From positions 62,001-126,000 of the forward strand of contig NZ_JAHVAH010000001.1 in the NCBI RefSeq assembly GCF_019264355.1: DNA of 64,000 nt. The letters are read 5' to 3'. Numbering within the stretch: position 1 is the stretch's first letter; every line of letters begins with the position of its first letter. This stretch comes from Sphingomicrobium clamense (GTDB lineage: Bacteria > Pseudomonadota > Alphaproteobacteria > Sphingomonadales > Sphingomonadaceae). A program made the translations under genes and the position numbers. Below the pieces are notes generated by a model. It worked only from the letters and a program-made list of their open reading frames with translations, searched no databases and was not told the origin of the DNA. Shown here in pieces: positions 37,457 through 49,855 of this stretch.

Positions 37457-38404
37457 TTATTCGGTGTCGGTGTCGCTGCCCAAGCTGACCCAGCTTCGTC
37501 CTTCGCGCAAGCTTTGCCACCATGTCAGCGGATTGAGCGTTGCGGTCCCGTCGAGCGAGAAGGTGATGAATTCGGCGCGGCCGCCGATATTCTCGACCGG
37601 CACCGGACCGCCCAACCCGTTCGCCTCGAGCGGGAAGCGGCTGTCCGAGCTGCGGTCGCGATTGTCGCCCATCAGCCAGACATGGCCCTCGGGGATCGTG
37701 ATCGGGTCGAAGTCGTCGGCGGCCGAATTGAACAGGTCGATCGTGTCGTAGCTTACCCCGTTGGGCAGCGTTTCGCGCACGATCGGAAGGCGACAATAAA
37801 GGTTGCCGTCCTCTGCGCGGACGCGATGTCCGGGAAATTCGCGGATGCCGCACGGCGCATTGGGATCGACCGGGATCATCGCCTGCGGACGACGCTCGAT
37901 CGCCACCGCGACCCCGTTGATGACCAGCCGGCCCGACGTCATGGCGATCGTGTCGCCGGGCAGGCCGATGACGCGCTTGATATAGTCCTCGTCGCGGCCG
38001 GGCGGGGTCACGATCACCGTATCTCCGCGTTCGGGGTACGAGCCAAACAGTCGGCCCTTCATGGGCGGGAGGGTGATGTTCCAGGGCTCGGCCGGGCCGT
38101 CGCCGAAGATGTTGCGCGCGACTGCCGCCGGGTTGGGAATGGTCGGCGAGACATAGCTGTAGCCGTAGGGATATTTGGTCACCACCAGCCGGTCACCCTC
38201 GATCAGCGCGGGCATCATCGATTCCGAGGGGATGTAGAAGGGCTTGGCAACGAAGCTATGGAAGACGAGCACAGCCAACAGCACCCACAGCATGGCGCGA
38301 ATCTCGTCCATGCTCGCGCGCAGGAAATCGCGGCCCTTCTGGAGCGGCGTCTTTTTCTTGTCGGGGCTGGGGGTCGGAGTGGGCGTCGTCACGGCGGTGG
38401 TCAT
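37457..38404 (-). CDS. lepB: Signal peptidase I
   Basis: A 315-residue protein from the ATG at 38404. One membrane segment ('[19 protein letters not shown]') precedes the catalytic Ser in '[19 protein letters not shown]' and the Lys in '[12 protein letters not shown]'. The family boxes '[11 protein letters not shown]' and 'HVWLMGDNR' are also present. It cleaves signal peptides at the periplasmic face. The start overlaps the acpS stop by 4 bp (ATGA). Confidence 0.96.
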   Translation of the reverse strand: MTTAVTTPTPTPSPDKKKTPLQKGRDFLRASMDEIRAMLWVLLAVLVFHSFVAKPFYIPSESMMPALIEGDRLVVTKYPYGYSYVSPTIPNPAAVARNIFGDGPAEPWNITLPPMKGRLFGSYPERGDTVIVTPPGRDEDYIKRVIGLPGDTIAMTSGRLVINGVAVAIERRPQAMIPVDPNAPCGIREFPGHRVRAEDGNLYCRLPIVRETLPNGVSYDTIDLFNSAADDFDPITIPEGHVWLMGDNRDRSSDSRFPLEANGLGGPVPVENIGGRAEFITFSLDGTATLNPLTWWQSLREGRSWVSLGSDTDTE

Positions 38405-38802
38405 TCGGGCAGGGCTTCCAGGATCACGAAGGCCTGCGCCCATGGATGATCGTCGGTGAGGGTCAGATGAACCAGCATTCGGTGGCCATCGGGGGTGAGT
38501 TCGTCAAGCCGCGCCTTCGCGCCGTTGGTGAGTTCGAGCGTCGGCGCGCCCGAGGGGGCATTCACCACGCCGATATCCTTCATATAGACGCCGCGCTTGA
38601 AGCCCGTGCCCACCGCCTTGGAGAATGCTTCCTTGGCCGCGAAGCGCTTGGCGAGCGTGCCAGCGGCGGTGAAAGGTCGGCGCTTGGCCTTGGCGCGCTC
38701 GGTCTCGGTAAAGCTGCGCTGGAGGAAGCGATCGCCGAAGCGGTCGAGCGAGGACTGGATCCGCTCGATATTGCACAGGTCGCTGCCAAGCCCGACGATC
38801 AT
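38401..38802 (-). CDS. acpS: Holo-[acyl-carrier-protein] synthase
   Basis: A 133-residue phosphopantetheinyl transferase from the ATG at 38802. Family motifs: '[15 protein letters not shown]' with the Mg-binding Asp, '[18 protein letters not shown]' with the Lys-Glu pair. It activates ACP for fatty acid synthesis. The overlap with the 65-residue gene upstream and with lepB downstream is 4 bp each. Confidence 0.95.
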   Translation of the reverse strand: MIVGLGSDLCNIERIQSSLDRFGDRFLQRSFTETERAKAKRRPFTAAGTLAKRFAAKEAFSKAVGTGFKRGVYMKDIGVVNAPSGAPTLELTNGAKARLDELTPDGHRMLVHLTLTDDHPWAQAFVILEALPE

Positions 38803-38996
38803 GAACGCCTCGCAATCTTCGAATAAATATGCAGCAAGGCTGTCAAAACGATCGTGCCCACGATAAGCCAAACAGTGGACATGAACGCGCCGCCCGTTGG
38901 CTTATCGAATAGCATGGCGGCGATTATTAGCCCGATTAGTATGAGCATCGCTCCCATTCTAATGAGCATCAGGACGATCAGGGCTTTGGAGATCAT
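38799..38996 (-). CDS. Small two-helix membrane protein
   Basis: A 65-residue protein with two hydrophobic segments (roughly 3-30 and 38-58) and a basic C-terminus ('[12 protein letters not shown]'). No known family is recognised. It is a genuine gene by context: its start overlaps the pdxJ stop by 4 bp and its stop overlaps the acpS start by 4 bp, so translation of the block is coupled. Its function may relate to the membrane or to its neighbours, but this is unknown. Confidence 0.7.
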   Translation of the reverse strand: MISKALIVLMLIRMGAMLILIGLIIAAMLFDKPTGGAFMSTVWLIVGTIVLTALLHIYSKIARRS

Positions 38997-39751
38997 CCGC
39001 GCGCCTCGTCCATCAGGTCGCGCATCTTGCGGACGCTTTCTTCCAGCCCGACGAAGATCGCTTCGCCGACCAGATAGTGGCCGATATTGAGCTCCGCGAT
39101 CTGGGGGATGGCGGCGATGGGCTGGACGTTTTCGTAAGTGAGGCCATGGCCCGCGTGTGGCTCGATCCCGTTCTTGGCGGCGAGCGCGGCCATGTCGGTG
39201 ATGCGCTTTAGCTCCGACGCCAGCTTCTCGCTATCGCCGTCGAGGAAAGCGTGCGCATATTCGCCCGTGTGGAATTCGACCACGGGCGCGCCGAGCCGGT
39301 GCGCGGCGTCGAGCTGGCGCTCGCTCGCCTCGATGAACAGGCTGGTACGGATGCCGGCATCGTTGAGCCGTGCGACGAACGGCGCAAGGTGGTTATGCTG
39401 ACCCGCCGCATCGAGCCCGCCCTCGGTCGTCCGCTCCTCACGCTTTTCCGGGACGATGCAGGCGGCATGGGGTGAATGGCGCAGCGCGATCTCGAGCATT
39501 TCCTCGGTTGCCGCCATTTCAAGATTCAGTGGCAGGTCGGTCGCGTCCTGGATCCGGCGCAGGTCGGCATCGCGGATATGGCGGCGATCCTCACGCAGGT
39601 GCGCGGTGATGCCGTCGCCGCCGACGCTTGCCACGATTTCCGCCGCGCGCACCGGATCGGGATGATCGCCCCCGCGCGCATTCCGCACGGTCGCGACATG
39701 GTCGATATTGACGCCCAATCGGAGGCGATGGGGACGAAGCCGGTCGGTCAC
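38993..39751 (-). CDS. pdxJ: Pyridoxine 5'-phosphate synthase
   Basis: A 252-residue TIM-barrel enzyme forming pyridoxine phosphate from 3-amino-2-oxopropyl phosphate and deoxyxylulose phosphate. It starts '[17 protein letters not shown]', the family signature, and has '[12 protein letters not shown]', '[11 protein letters not shown]' and '[15 protein letters not shown]'. It overlaps pyrE by 4 bp upstream and the small membrane-protein gene by 4 bp downstream. Confidence 0.96.
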   Translation of the reverse strand: MTDRLRPHRLRLGVNIDHVATVRNARGGDHPDPVRAAEIVASVGGDGITAHLREDRRHIRDADLRRIQDATDLPLNLEMAATEEMLEIALRHSPHAACIVPEKREERTTEGGLDAAGQHNHLAPFVARLNDAGIRTSLFIEASERQLDAAHRLGAPVVEFHTGEYAHAFLDGDSEKLASELKRITDMAALAAKNGIEPHAGHGLTYENVQPIAAIPQIAELNIGHYLVGEAIFVGLEESVRKMRDLMDEARG

Positions 39752-40326
39752 CCCTTGCGGCTGCCCGGCTTGATCGCCTCGATCGCCTCCAGCTCGGGCG
39801 GAAGGGAGTCGGGCTCGTAGGTCGGAATGTCGAGCGCGATGAGCGGGGTGAAGGGGACGCCGAGGTCGGTGCCGCCCGAGCGGTCGACGAGGCTGGCCGC
39901 CGCGACGACCTCGCCGCCCTCTTCGCGAATCGCCTTGATCGCCTCGCGGCTCGACAGGCCGGTGGTGACGACGTCCTCGACCATCAACACCTTCGTCCCG
40001 GGCTCCAGCGCGAAGCCGCGGCGCAGGTGGAAGACCCCGTCGGGACGCTCGAGAAACATGGCATCGACGCCCAGCGCGCGGCCCATTTCATGGCCGATGA
40101 TGACCCCGCCCATGGCCGGCGAAACGACCGCCTCGATCGAGCCACGAATCTCGTCGGGAAGCTTGGCCGCCAGCGCCTCTGCCAGGCGGGCTGCACGGTG
40201 GGGATTCATGAGGACTCGGGCGCATTGCAGATAGTTGGGACTGCGCAGCCCGGAGGAGAGGATGAAATGGCCTTCGAGCAGCGCGTCGGCGCTCTTGAAT
40301 TCGGCCAGAATTTCTTCCCTCGTCAT
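39748..40326 (-). CDS. pyrE: Orotate phosphoribosyltransferase
   Basis: A 192-residue type I phosphoribosyltransferase converting orotate and PRPP to OMP. The PRPP-binding loop '[18 protein letters not shown]' is clear, with '[15 protein letters not shown]' and '[13 protein letters not shown]' before it. It is the first gene of a densely packed operon running to lepB, with 4-bp overlaps throughout. The 169-bp gap to coxB probably holds two divergent promoters. Confidence 0.95.
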   Translation of the reverse strand: MTREEILAEFKSADALLEGHFILSSGLRSPNYLQCARVLMNPHRAARLAEALAAKLPDEIRGSIEAVVSPAMGGVIIGHEMGRALGVDAMFLERPDGVFHLRRGFALEPGTKVLMVEDVVTTGLSSREAIKAIREEGGEVVAAASLVDRSGGTDLGVPFTPLIALDIPTYEPDSLPPELEAIEAIKPGSRKG

Positions 40327-40498
40327 CGCGCTCCCTCCACTGGTATGACGGCCTTCCGATAGGCGGTGGAGGCCGCCTCGTAAAGGATGCGAAAATAAGG
40401 TCTATAGACCCGCTTGAGCCTTTGGGGTCACCTCCCTATAAGGCGCGCCAATCCTTAGGGGTGTCTCGCCCCGTACCACGACCAAGCCTACTGGGGTG

Positions 40499-43224
<2,726 letters not shown>

Positions 43225-43251
43225 TCTTCGACACGGCAAGAACAAGGAAGA

Positions 43252-43278
43252 GGCCGTCCCGAAAGGGGCGGCCTTTTT
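43252..43278 (+). terminator. Rho-independent terminator after ctaD
   Basis: GGCCGTCCC pairs with GGGGCGGCC (one mismatch/G-U) around GAAA, followed by TTTTT. It ends the coxB-ctaD transcript before the unrelated genes that precede ctaB. Confidence 0.9.
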
Positions 43279-43407
43279 CGTCTCGGCCACCGAGGCGCGG
43301 TTTGGTGCGCAATGCCTGCTTCCCAACTCCGGCCAAAGTTCGTAACGCAGGTTAGTCACCAAGTCTGGCGGCCCGTTTGCTTTGACCATCGAACCAGGGG
43401 ATTCTCC

Positions 43408-43824
43408 ATGACCATTCGTGACACCGCCCGTAATTTCTTCGATGCCTGCGAGACCGGGAAAGGGTGGGACGGCTGCCGCCAATATTGCCACGACAATGCG
43501 ACCTTCGCCGCCCAGGCGGACATCGTCGACGGGATCGATACGCTGGCCGACTATACCGATTGGCTTGCGAGCATGTTCGTGCCCTGCCCAGACGGACATT
43601 ACGAGCTGACCGGCTTTGCGGTCGACGAGGATCGTCAGAAGGTCATCGGCACGGGAATCTTCAAGGCCACGCACACGGTCGATGCCGGGAACGGGCCGCC
43701 GACGGGCAAGAGCGTCGCGGCAGACTATGCCTACATCATGGAATTCGACGGCGACAAAATCTGCCACATGACCAAGATCTGGAATGACGGTCATTCGCTG
43801 CGCCAGCTCGGCTGGGCAGAATAG
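43408..43824 (+). CDS. SnoaL-like / NTF2-fold protein
   Basis: A 138-residue protein from the ATG at 43408, seven bases after AGGGG. The sequence 'ARNFFDACETGKGWDGCRQY', 'WLASMFVPCPDGHYEL' and 'HMTKIWNDGHSLRQLGW' fits the SnoaL-like NTF2 fold (ester cyclase/polyketide-cyclase-like). Such proteins bind small hydrophobic ligands, and no substrate can be named. It lies after a strong terminator and so has its own promoter. Confidence 0.75.
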   Translation: MTIRDTARNFFDACETGKGWDGCRQYCHDNATFAAQADIVDGIDTLADYTDWLASMFVPCPDGHYELTGFAVDEDRQKVIGTGIFKATHTVDAGNGPPTGKSVAADYAYIMEFDGDKICHMTKIWNDGHSLRQLGWAE

Positions 43825-43927
43825 CCGGCAATTCCACGCTTTTCAGCGCTTCCTCATCTTTTGCTCATGGCTTTCACGGGGTGATCGGCCACGACAGGAG
43901 CATCTCAACGATGCAGAGGAATGACCA

Positions 43928-44218
43928 ATGACAAAATCGATCAATCAATGGCGGATCTACCTGTGGACCGCGCTCGCCGCCCTGCTTGCGCTGCCCGCCA
44001 TTGCCATGATGGCCGGCGCAGAAGGCGTTGCCTGGGGCCCGGGCGACTTCCTGATCATGACCGTTCTGCTCGGCCTGCTGGGCCTCGGCATCGAGTTCGT
44101 CAGCCGGGTGTCCAAATCGGCGCGCGGCAAGGCGGTCGGCATTGGCGTCGCCGTGCTCGCCTTTCTGTGGTTGTGGGCGGAACTGGCCGTCGGCGTGTTC
44201 ACCAACTTGGGCAGCTGA
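43928..44218 (+). CDS. Small integral membrane protein
   Basis: A 96-residue protein with three hydrophobic segments: 'IYLWTALAALLALPAIAMM', 'LIMTVLLGLLGLGIEFV' and 'GIGVAVLAFLWLWAELAV'. I do not recognise a named function. It is convergent with the cyclophilin gene (2-bp gap between stops). Confidence 0.65.
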   Translation: MTKSINQWRIYLWTALAALLALPAIAMMAGAEGVAWGPGDFLIMTVLLGLLGLGIEFVSRVSKSARGKAVGIGVAVLAFLWLWAELAVGVFTNLGS

Positions 44219-44220
44219 GC

Positions 44221-44859
44221 CTATTCCTCGATGCGGGTCGCCGACACGATTTCGATCGGGTCGGCGATCATCTGGCCCTTCATCGCGCCCTCGCCCGCTT
44301 CCGGATCGACGGGCGCGTTGAAGATGGCCTCGACCACGTCCATGCCCTCGATGACCTGACCGAAGGGCGCGAAGCTCGCGTCGAAGCTTTCGACCGGCGA
44401 GAGCATGATGAAGAAGTCGTTGCGCGCGGTGCCCGGGCCGGCATTGGCCATCGAGATGGTCCCGCGCTCATGCTTGAGCCCGGTATCGGCGCTCGCTTCA
44501 TGCTCGATCGGCGGGAGAAGTTTGCTGCCGTCGCGCACGCCGCCCTGGATCAACCCGCCTTCGCCAAACGGCATGGCGCGGTAGAATGGCTGGCCGTCGA
44601 GCCATCCTTTGTCGAGATAAGCGAGGAAGTTGGCGACGGTGATCGGCGCGCGCCCCTCGTCGAGCGCCAGCACGATGTCGCCTTTTTCGGTCGACAGGCG
44701 CACGCGGACGAGCTGCTCTACCGATGCCGCTTCAGGCGCGGCTTCCTCCATGAATGCGCTTGGTGGCGGAGACCCGGCCGGCCTTGCCTCCTGCGCTGAA
44801 GCGGGGGCGGCAAAGAGGCTGGCGGCGGCAATGGCCGCAAGGGCGAGACGATTCGTCAT
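44221..44859 (-). CDS. Cyclophilin-type peptidyl-prolyl cis-trans isomerase, exported
   Basis: A 212-residue protein with a signal peptide ending at 'APASA'. The isomerase domain has 'ITVANFLAYLDKGWLDGQ', 'FYRAMPFGEGGLIQGG', 'NDFFIMLSPVESFD' and 'FAPFGQVIEGMDVV'. It would accelerate proline isomerisation in periplasmic proteins. It is convergent with the small membrane-protein gene and divergent from ctaB, with an 80-bp gap. Confidence 0.9.
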   Translation of the reverse strand: MTNRLALAAIAAASLFAAPASAQEARPAGSPPPSAFMEEAAPEAASVEQLVRVRLSTEKGDIVLALDEGRAPITVANFLAYLDKGWLDGQPFYRAMPFGEGGLIQGGVRDGSKLLPPIEHEASADTGLKHERGTISMANAGPGTARNDFFIMLSPVESFDASFAPFGQVIEGMDVVEAIFNAPVDPEAGEGAMKGQMIADPIEIVSATRIEE

Positions 44860-44939
44860 GGCTTCATCCTATAGTGCGAAACGGCTTGACCGAAGCTGAA
44901 GCTTTTTTTCGTGCGCACAAGGCCTTATAGGCCCGCGCA

Positions 44940-45860
44940 GTGACTCAAAGCTCCACCCCCATCGTGATGGACCCGGCATTGATGCCCGCGTCCCCGCGCG
45001 ACCTGTTCGCCCTCACCAAGCCGAGGGTGATGAGCCTAGTCGTCTTCACCGGCCTGTGCGGACTGATCGCCGCGCCGATAGCCATGCCATGGGTGCTCGC
45101 TTTTACTGCGGTGCTGTGCATCGCGGTCGGCGCTGGGGCCGCCGGGGCGCTCAACCAGTGGTACGAGGCCGACCTCGACGCGAAGATGAAGCGCACCGCG
45201 GGCCGCCCGCTTCCTGCCGGTCGCATGACCCGCGAGACAGCGTTGCATTTTGGCGTAGGGCTCAGCTTCTTCTCGGTCATCCTCATGGGGTTCGCGACCA
45301 ACTGGCACGCCGCGCTGTGGCTCGCCATTTCGATCCTGTTCTACGTGATCATCTACACGATGTGGCTCAAGCGTCGGACGGCGCAGAACATCGTCATCGG
45401 TGGCGCGGCTGGCGCCTTCCCGCCGCTGATTGGCTGGGTCGCGGCGACGGGCGAGCTTGCGCTGCTGCCGGTGCTGCTGTTTGCGATCATCTTCCTGTGG
45501 ACGCCCCCGCATTTCTGGGCGCTGAGCCTGTTCATCAAGAGCGATTACGGCAATGCCGGCGTGCCCATGCTCCCGGTCGTCTCGGGGTTGAAAGCCACGC
45601 GCATCCAGCAATTCGTCTATACGCTGCCGATGGTCGCCGCCGCCATCGCCCCGTGGCCGCTGGGGCTGGTGGGTGCGATCTACGGATGGGCGAGCGTCGC
45701 GCTCAACGCCGTCTTCCTGCTGCTGTCGCTCCGCGTGCTCTTGAACACGGCCCAAGAGCCATCGGGCATGAAACCCGAAAAACAGCTATTCGGCTTTTCG
45801 ATTCTATATCTCTTCGTGCTGTTCGCAGCGCTCGTTGTCGACAGGATGCTCCTTTCATGA
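44940..45860 (+). CDS. ctaB: Protohaem IX farnesyltransferase (haem O synthase)
   Basis: A 306-residue UbiA-family membrane prenyltransferase that farnesylates haem B to haem O for the oxidase. Motifs include '[20 protein letters not shown]' (NxxxDxxxD type) and '[20 protein letters not shown]'. The assigned start is a GTG at 44940; an ATG at 44967 is a possible alternative. Its stop overlaps the start of the 43-residue CoxF-like gene (ATGA). It begins the second oxidase-related operon. Confidence 0.95.
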   Translation: MTQSSTPIVMDPALMPASPRDLFALTKPRVMSLVVFTGLCGLIAAPIAMPWVLAFTAVLCIAVGAGAAGALNQWYEADLDAKMKRTAGRPLPAGRMTRETALHFGVGLSFFSVILMGFATNWHAALWLAISILFYVIIYTMWLKRRTAQNIVIGGAAGAFPPLIGWVAATGELALLPVLLFAIIFLWTPPHFWALSLFIKSDYGNAGVPMLPVVSGLKATRIQQFVYTLPMVAAAIAPWPLGLVGAIYGWASVALNAVFLLLSLRVLLNTAQEPSGMKPEKQLFGFSILYLFVLFAALVVDRMLLS

Positions 45861-45988
45861 CCCAGCCCACCGACGAACAGATCCGCGCCGTCCAGAAGGC
45901 GCGCTCGCGATGGACCGCCTTGCTGTTGATCGGCTTCGTGATCCTCGTCTTCGGGATCACCATCGCCAAGATGGCAGTCGCCGGCTGA
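45857..45988 (+). CDS. CoxF-like 43-residue cytochrome oxidase-associated protein
   Basis: A 43-residue protein with one membrane segment ('[19 protein letters not shown]'). It overlaps the ctaB stop and its own stop overlaps the ctaG start (TGATG). Small one-helix proteins at this exact position between ctaB and ctaG are known in alphaproteobacterial cox operons. Its biochemical role is not defined. It is too short for standard ORF cut-offs. Confidence 0.8.
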   Translation: MTQPTDEQIRAVQKARSRWTALLLIGFVILVFGITIAKMAVAG

Positions 45989-46533
45989 TGAGCGAACTCG
46001 CGATCCAGGATGCCAACAAGAAGGTCGCGCTGCGCATGGCGCTGTTCGCGGCGGGCATGCTCGCGCTCGCCTTCGCCAGCGTCCCGCTCTACCGCATCTT
46101 CTGCCAGGTGACCGGCTTTGGCGGTACGACGCAGGTCGCCGACACCGCGCCGGGTGCGATCGAGGGCGAGATCGGGGTGCGCTTCGATTCGAACGTCAAC
46201 GGCGTGCCGTGGCGGTTCGAAGCGCCCGAGAAGGTCCGCATCGCCCCGGGGGCACGCACCGTCGTCAACTATACCGCCGCCAACACGCTCGCACGGCCCA
46301 CCACCGGCACCGCGACCTTCAACGTGTCGCCCGTCCAGGCCGGCCAGTATTTCTCCAAAATCGAGTGTTTCTGCTTCACCGAGCAGACGCTGCGCCCGGG
46401 CGAGAAGGTGGAGATGCCCGTGATCTTCTTCGTCGATCCCAAGATCGCCGAGGACCCGCTCACCGCGCATATCGACGAGATCACCTTGAGCTACACATTT
46501 TTCCCGGTGGAAAATCCTTCCACCAGCGGCTAG
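45988..46533 (+). CDS. ctaG: Cytochrome c oxidase assembly protein CtaG/Cox11
   Basis: A 181-residue membrane-tethered copper chaperone. One N-terminal membrane segment ('MALFAAGMLALAFASVPLYR') precedes the Cox11 domain, with the copper-binding 'KIECFCFTEQTL' (CFCF motif) and 'EMPVIFFVDP'. It inserts copper into the CuB site of subunit I. It shares a start/stop overlap with the CoxF-like gene. Confidence 0.95.
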   Translation: MSELAIQDANKKVALRMALFAAGMLALAFASVPLYRIFCQVTGFGGTTQVADTAPGAIEGEIGVRFDSNVNGVPWRFEAPEKVRIAPGARTVVNYTAANTLARPTTGTATFNVSPVQAGQYFSKIECFCFTEQTLRPGEKVEMPVIFFVDPKIAEDPLTAHIDEITLSYTFFPVENPSTSG

Positions 46534-46566
46534 AGCCGCCCCAACGAGTCAACAGGACGAGATTTC

Positions 46567-47394
46567 ATGGCCGGTAAGACCAACCACGACTATCACATCC
46601 TCCCGCCCAGCCCCTGGCCCCTGATCGGGTCGCTCAGCGCCGTCGCGCTGACCGGTGGCGGCGTCATGTGGATGAACGACTATGCGGGCGGAAGCTTCGT
46701 GTTCCTGCTCGGCCTGATGGGCGTGCTGGCGACCATGTTCCTGTGGTGGCGCGATGTCATCGCCGAGGCGCATGCGGGCGATCACACCCCGGTGGTTCAG
46801 CTGCACCTGCGCTACGGCATGATCCTCTTCATCGCGTCGGAGGTCATGTTCTTCGTCGCCTGGTTCTGGGCCTTTTTCGACGCCGCGCTCTTCCCGAGTT
46901 CGGTCGAGGCGATCGGCGGCACCTATCCTCCCGCGGGCCAGGAAGTCATCGACCCGTTCGGCTATCCGCTGCTCAACACGCTGATCCTGCTCTGCTCGGG
47001 CACGACCATCACCTGGGCGCATCACAGCCTCATTCACGGCAACCGCGACGGGCTCAAGAAGGGCCTGCTCGCTACGATTGTGCTGGGCCTGATCTTCACC
47101 GCGATCCAGGCGTACGAATATGCCCACGCGCCGTTCGCCTTCTCGAACATCAACGGCGGCAACATCTACACCGCAACCTTCTATATGGCGACCGGCTTCC
47201 ATGGCTTTCACGTCATCGTCGGCACCATCTTCCTCGTCATTTGCTACCTGCGCGCGCAGAAGGGCCACTTCACGCCCAAGCAGCATTTCGGCTTCGAAGC
47301 GGCGGCCTGGTACTGGCACTTCGTCGACGTCGTGTGGCTGTTCCTGTTCGTGGCGGTTTACGTCTGGGGCAGCTGGGGCGCCCCGATCCACTAA
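46567..47394 (+). CDS. ctaE: Cytochrome c oxidase subunit III
   Basis: A 275-residue seven-helix membrane subunit of the aa3 oxidase ('HDYHILPPSPWPLIGSL', 'ITWAHHSLIHGNRDG', 'FHVIVGTIFLVICYLRA', 'AAWYWHFVDVVWLFLFVAVY'). It stabilises the core and lines an oxygen pathway. It follows ctaG by 33 bp and precedes the DUF983 gene by 1 bp. Confidence 0.96.
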   Translation: MAGKTNHDYHILPPSPWPLIGSLSAVALTGGGVMWMNDYAGGSFVFLLGLMGVLATMFLWWRDVIAEAHAGDHTPVVQLHLRYGMILFIASEVMFFVAWFWAFFDAALFPSSVEAIGGTYPPAGQEVIDPFGYPLLNTLILLCSGTTITWAHHSLIHGNRDGLKKGLLATIVLGLIFTAIQAYEYAHAPFAFSNINGGNIYTATFYMATGFHGFHVIVGTIFLVICYLRAQKGHFTPKQHFGFEAAAWYWHFVDVVWLFLFVAVYVWGSWGAPIH

Positions 47395-47395
47395 G

Positions 47396-47779
47396 GTGGG
47401 CGACCACGAGATCACCAATGGCGGCGGTGGGCCTACGCTCGCCGCCGCTTCCTTTTCGGGACTGTGTCCGCGCTGCGGCGAGCGCACGCTGTTCGACGGC
47501 GTCGCGAAACTGTCCGACCGATGCCGCGCCTGCGATCTCGACTTCGAGAAGTTCAACGTAGGCGACGGCCCCGCGGCCTTCCTCATCTTGATTCTGGGCG
47601 CGATGATCGCGGTCGGCGCGATCTGGGTGGAGCTGGCCTTCGCGCCACCGTTCGCGGCGCATATCGTGTGGCTACCGATCCTGGTCGGCCTGACACTTCT
47701 GGGCCTGCGTTGGGGGAAGGCGGCCCTGCTGGTGCAAGAATATCGCACCGACGCGCGTGAAGGGCGGTTGCGCAAATGA
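47396..47779 (+). CDS. DUF983 membrane protein in the oxidase operon
   Basis: A 127-residue protein, with a GTG start placed right after the ctaE stop. The N-terminus has two CxxC pairs ('GLCPRCGERTLF', 'DRCRACDLDFEKFNVGDGP'), which is the DUF983 signature, followed by two membrane segments. DUF983 proteins sit in cox operons of alphaproteobacteria but their exact role is unknown; a part in oxidase assembly is a reasonable inference. It overlaps the SURF1 gene by 4 bp. Confidence 0.87.
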   Translation: MGDHEITNGGGGPTLAAASFSGLCPRCGERTLFDGVAKLSDRCRACDLDFEKFNVGDGPAAFLILILGAMIAVGAIWVELAFAPPFAAHIVWLPILVGLTLLGLRWGKAALLVQEYRTDAREGRLRK

Positions 47780-48351
47780 AGTGGCTGACCCACCTGATCG
47801 TCGCTGCCGCCGTCGCGACCATGATCGGCCTTGGCCTTTGGCAGCTCGAGCGCAAGGCGTGGAAGGAAGAGTTGCTGGCATCCTACGACGCGGCGGCGGG
47901 ACTGGACGCCGTTCGCTACCCGATCGAGCCCACCGAATCACCCTACCCGCTCTACCGCCGATCCTCGCTGACCTGCGACCGCGTCGAGGATTGGCGGCAT
48001 GAGACGGGCGCAAACGAGGAGGGCGAGATTGCCTATGTCCACGTGGCGGAATGCCTCGTGGGCGAACGTCGCGCTGCAGTCGAAATCGGCTGGAGCCGCG
48101 AACCGGTCGCGGGCACCGACTGGCAGGGCGGCGAGGTCAGCGGCCTGATCGGGACCGACGCCAAATTCGGCGTGCGCCTCGTGTCCGATACCGGATTGGC
48201 GGGGCTCCAGACGAGCAAGGAGCCCGATGCCTCCTCCATCCCCAACAACCACCTCGCTTATGCTGTCCAGTGGTTCGCCTTCGCGCTTATTGCGGGGGTG
48301 ATTTACGGGCTTGCGCTTACCAAGCGGCGGCGTGATGAGGCGTCGTCATGA
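47776..48351 (+). CDS. SURF1 family oxidase assembly protein
   Basis: A 191-residue protein with an N-terminal and a C-terminal membrane segment and a periplasmic domain ('LGLWQLERKAWKEELLASYD', 'NNHLAYAVQWFAFALI', matching the SURF1 signature 'NxHxxYAxxWF'). SURF1 proteins deliver haem a to subunit I. It is slightly short for the family (usually 220-250). It overlaps its neighbours by 4 bp on both sides. Confidence 0.9.
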   Translation: MKWLTHLIVAAAVATMIGLGLWQLERKAWKEELLASYDAAAGLDAVRYPIEPTESPYPLYRRSSLTCDRVEDWRHETGANEEGEIAYVHVAECLVGERRAAVEIGWSREPVAGTDWQGGEVSGLIGTDAKFGVRLVSDTGLAGLQTSKEPDASSIPNNHLAYAVQWFAFALIAGVIYGLALTKRRRDEASS

Positions 48352-49220
48352 GCGAACTTTTCACCCTCGTCACCGAACCGTGGGACGCGTGCACGCTGCT
48401 CGACAGCGGTAACGGGCGCAAGCTCGAGCGCTATGGCGACGTCACCGTGATCCGGCCCGAGCCGCAGGCCATGTGGGCGCCGGCGAATTCGGACTGGCAG
48501 GCCGATGCCGAATTCGTGCCGGGTAGCGATGCCGAAGGCGGCGGGCGCTGGAACGCCACGCCCAAGGTGCCGGGGGTGTGGGAATCAGCCCGTGGAAACG
48601 TCAAATTCCACGCCAGTTTGACGCCTTTTCGACACCTCGGCTTTTTCCCCGACATGGCGCCGCATTGGGATTTTGCGCGCGAACAACTTTCGGGGTTGTC
48701 CGACCCGCAATTTCTCAACCTGTTCGGCTATACCGGGGTCGGCACGCTGCAGGCCGCCGATGTCGGCGCGCATTGCGTGCATGTCGATGCATCGAAGAAG
48801 TCTGTCGAGGGCGCGCGGCGCAACGCCGAGCTATCAGGCATGGCCGACAAGCCCATTCGCTGGCTGGTCGAAGATGCAGGCAAGTTCGCGGCGCGCGAGG
48901 TGCGGCGCGAACGGCGCTATGACGGCATCATGCTCGACCCGCCCAAATTCGGACGTGGACCCAAGGGCGAGCGTTGGCAGCTGGAAGAAGGACTGGCACC
49001 GCTCGTCAATAACTGCGCCAAGCTGCTGGATGCCGACAGCCGCTTCATGATCCTGACCGTCTATGCGGTGCGGATGAGTGCGCTAGCGATCGGAGAGCTG
49101 GTCGCCCAGGCGACCGCGCACCTGCCCGGCCGGGTCGAGATGGGCGAGATGGCGGTGCGCGAGGAAGCGCGCGGCCTCACGCTGCCGACCGCGATTTTCG
49201 CCCGCTACGTCCGCGACTAG
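48348..49220 (+). CDS. Class I SAM-dependent (rRNA-type) methyltransferase
   Basis: A 290-residue protein with 'FLNLFGYTGVGTLQAADVGA' (SAM motif I), 'VHVDASKKSVEGARRNAEL' and the catalytic-type 'IMLDPPKFGRGPKGE'. These motifs match the RlmI/RlmK-type 23S rRNA cytosine/guanine methyltransferase group, but without the N-terminal PUA domain. The target is therefore uncertain. It is the last gene of the ctaB-SURF1 operon by overlap and converges with ccmB (4-bp overlap). Confidence 0.85.
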   Translation: MSELFTLVTEPWDACTLLDSGNGRKLERYGDVTVIRPEPQAMWAPANSDWQADAEFVPGSDAEGGGRWNATPKVPGVWESARGNVKFHASLTPFRHLGFFPDMAPHWDFAREQLSGLSDPQFLNLFGYTGVGTLQAADVGAHCVHVDASKKSVEGARRNAELSGMADKPIRWLVEDAGKFAAREVRRERRYDGIMLDPPKFGRGPKGERWQLEEGLAPLVNNCAKLLDADSRFMILTVYAVRMSALAIGELVAQATAHLPGRVEMGEMAVREEARGLTLPTAIFARYVRD

Positions 49221-49855
49221 GTCCGCGACGCGCGGATCGCGGCGCCCGCCACGAACGGGCTCCCTGCCAACAGGATCAGCGACATGGCCGCGACGAGCTG
49301 GAGCGCGCCCATCGGATCCGTGCCGCTTGCGCCGACGCCGAAGATCAGCAGCGGCACGGCCAACGGCAGGGTCAGCATGCCCGCAAGCGCCGAGGCCCGC
49401 GGAAGCCCCGCGGTCAACGCGGCCACGGCCACGGTGAGCCCCGCCAGGCCGGGCGTCCCGATCGCCAGCGCCAGCAACAAGTGGCGCAGCTGCTCGCCGT
49501 CGAGCGCGAGCAGGGCCGCCGCGGGAAAGCAGGCGATTAGCAGAAGCGGCGCGAAGGCGAGCCAATGGGCAATGATCTTGGCGCTCGCTACCATCTCCTC
49601 GCTCGCCCCCTTGATCGCCAGCTGGTCGAGCGTGCCGTCCTCGAGGTCCGGCGCGACCAGCCGGTCGACGGGGAGCAAGGCGGACAGGAAGGCCGCGACC
49701 CACACCATACCGGGACCGACCCGCGCCAGCGTGCGCGCGTCGGGACCGATGGCGAAGGGCACCAGCGTGACGACCAGCAGGAAGAAGACGATCGGCAGCC
49801 ACGCGCTGGAGACCAATGCGGCGCGAAGGTCGCGGACGATGAGCCGGCCCATCAC
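49217..49855 (-). CDS. ccmB: Haem exporter protein B
   Basis: A 212-residue membrane protein with six hydrophobic segments and the CcmB layout ('RDLRAALVSSAWLPIVFFLLV', 'DLEDGTLDQLAIKGASEEM', 'GTPGLAGLTVAVAALTAGL'). It is the permease of the CcmAB complex used in cytochrome c maturation. It overlaps ccmA by 4 bp; ccmC and later genes are not in the window. Confidence 0.93.
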   Translation of the reverse strand: MMGRLIVRDLRAALVSSAWLPIVFFLLVVTLVPFAIGPDARTLARVGPGMVWVAAFLSALLPVDRLVAPDLEDGTLDQLAIKGASEEMVASAKIIAHWLAFAPLLLIACFPAAALLALDGEQLRHLLLALAIGTPGLAGLTVAVAALTAGLPRASALAGMLTLPLAVPLLIFGVGASGTDPMGALQLVAAMSLILLAGSPFVAGAAIRASRT

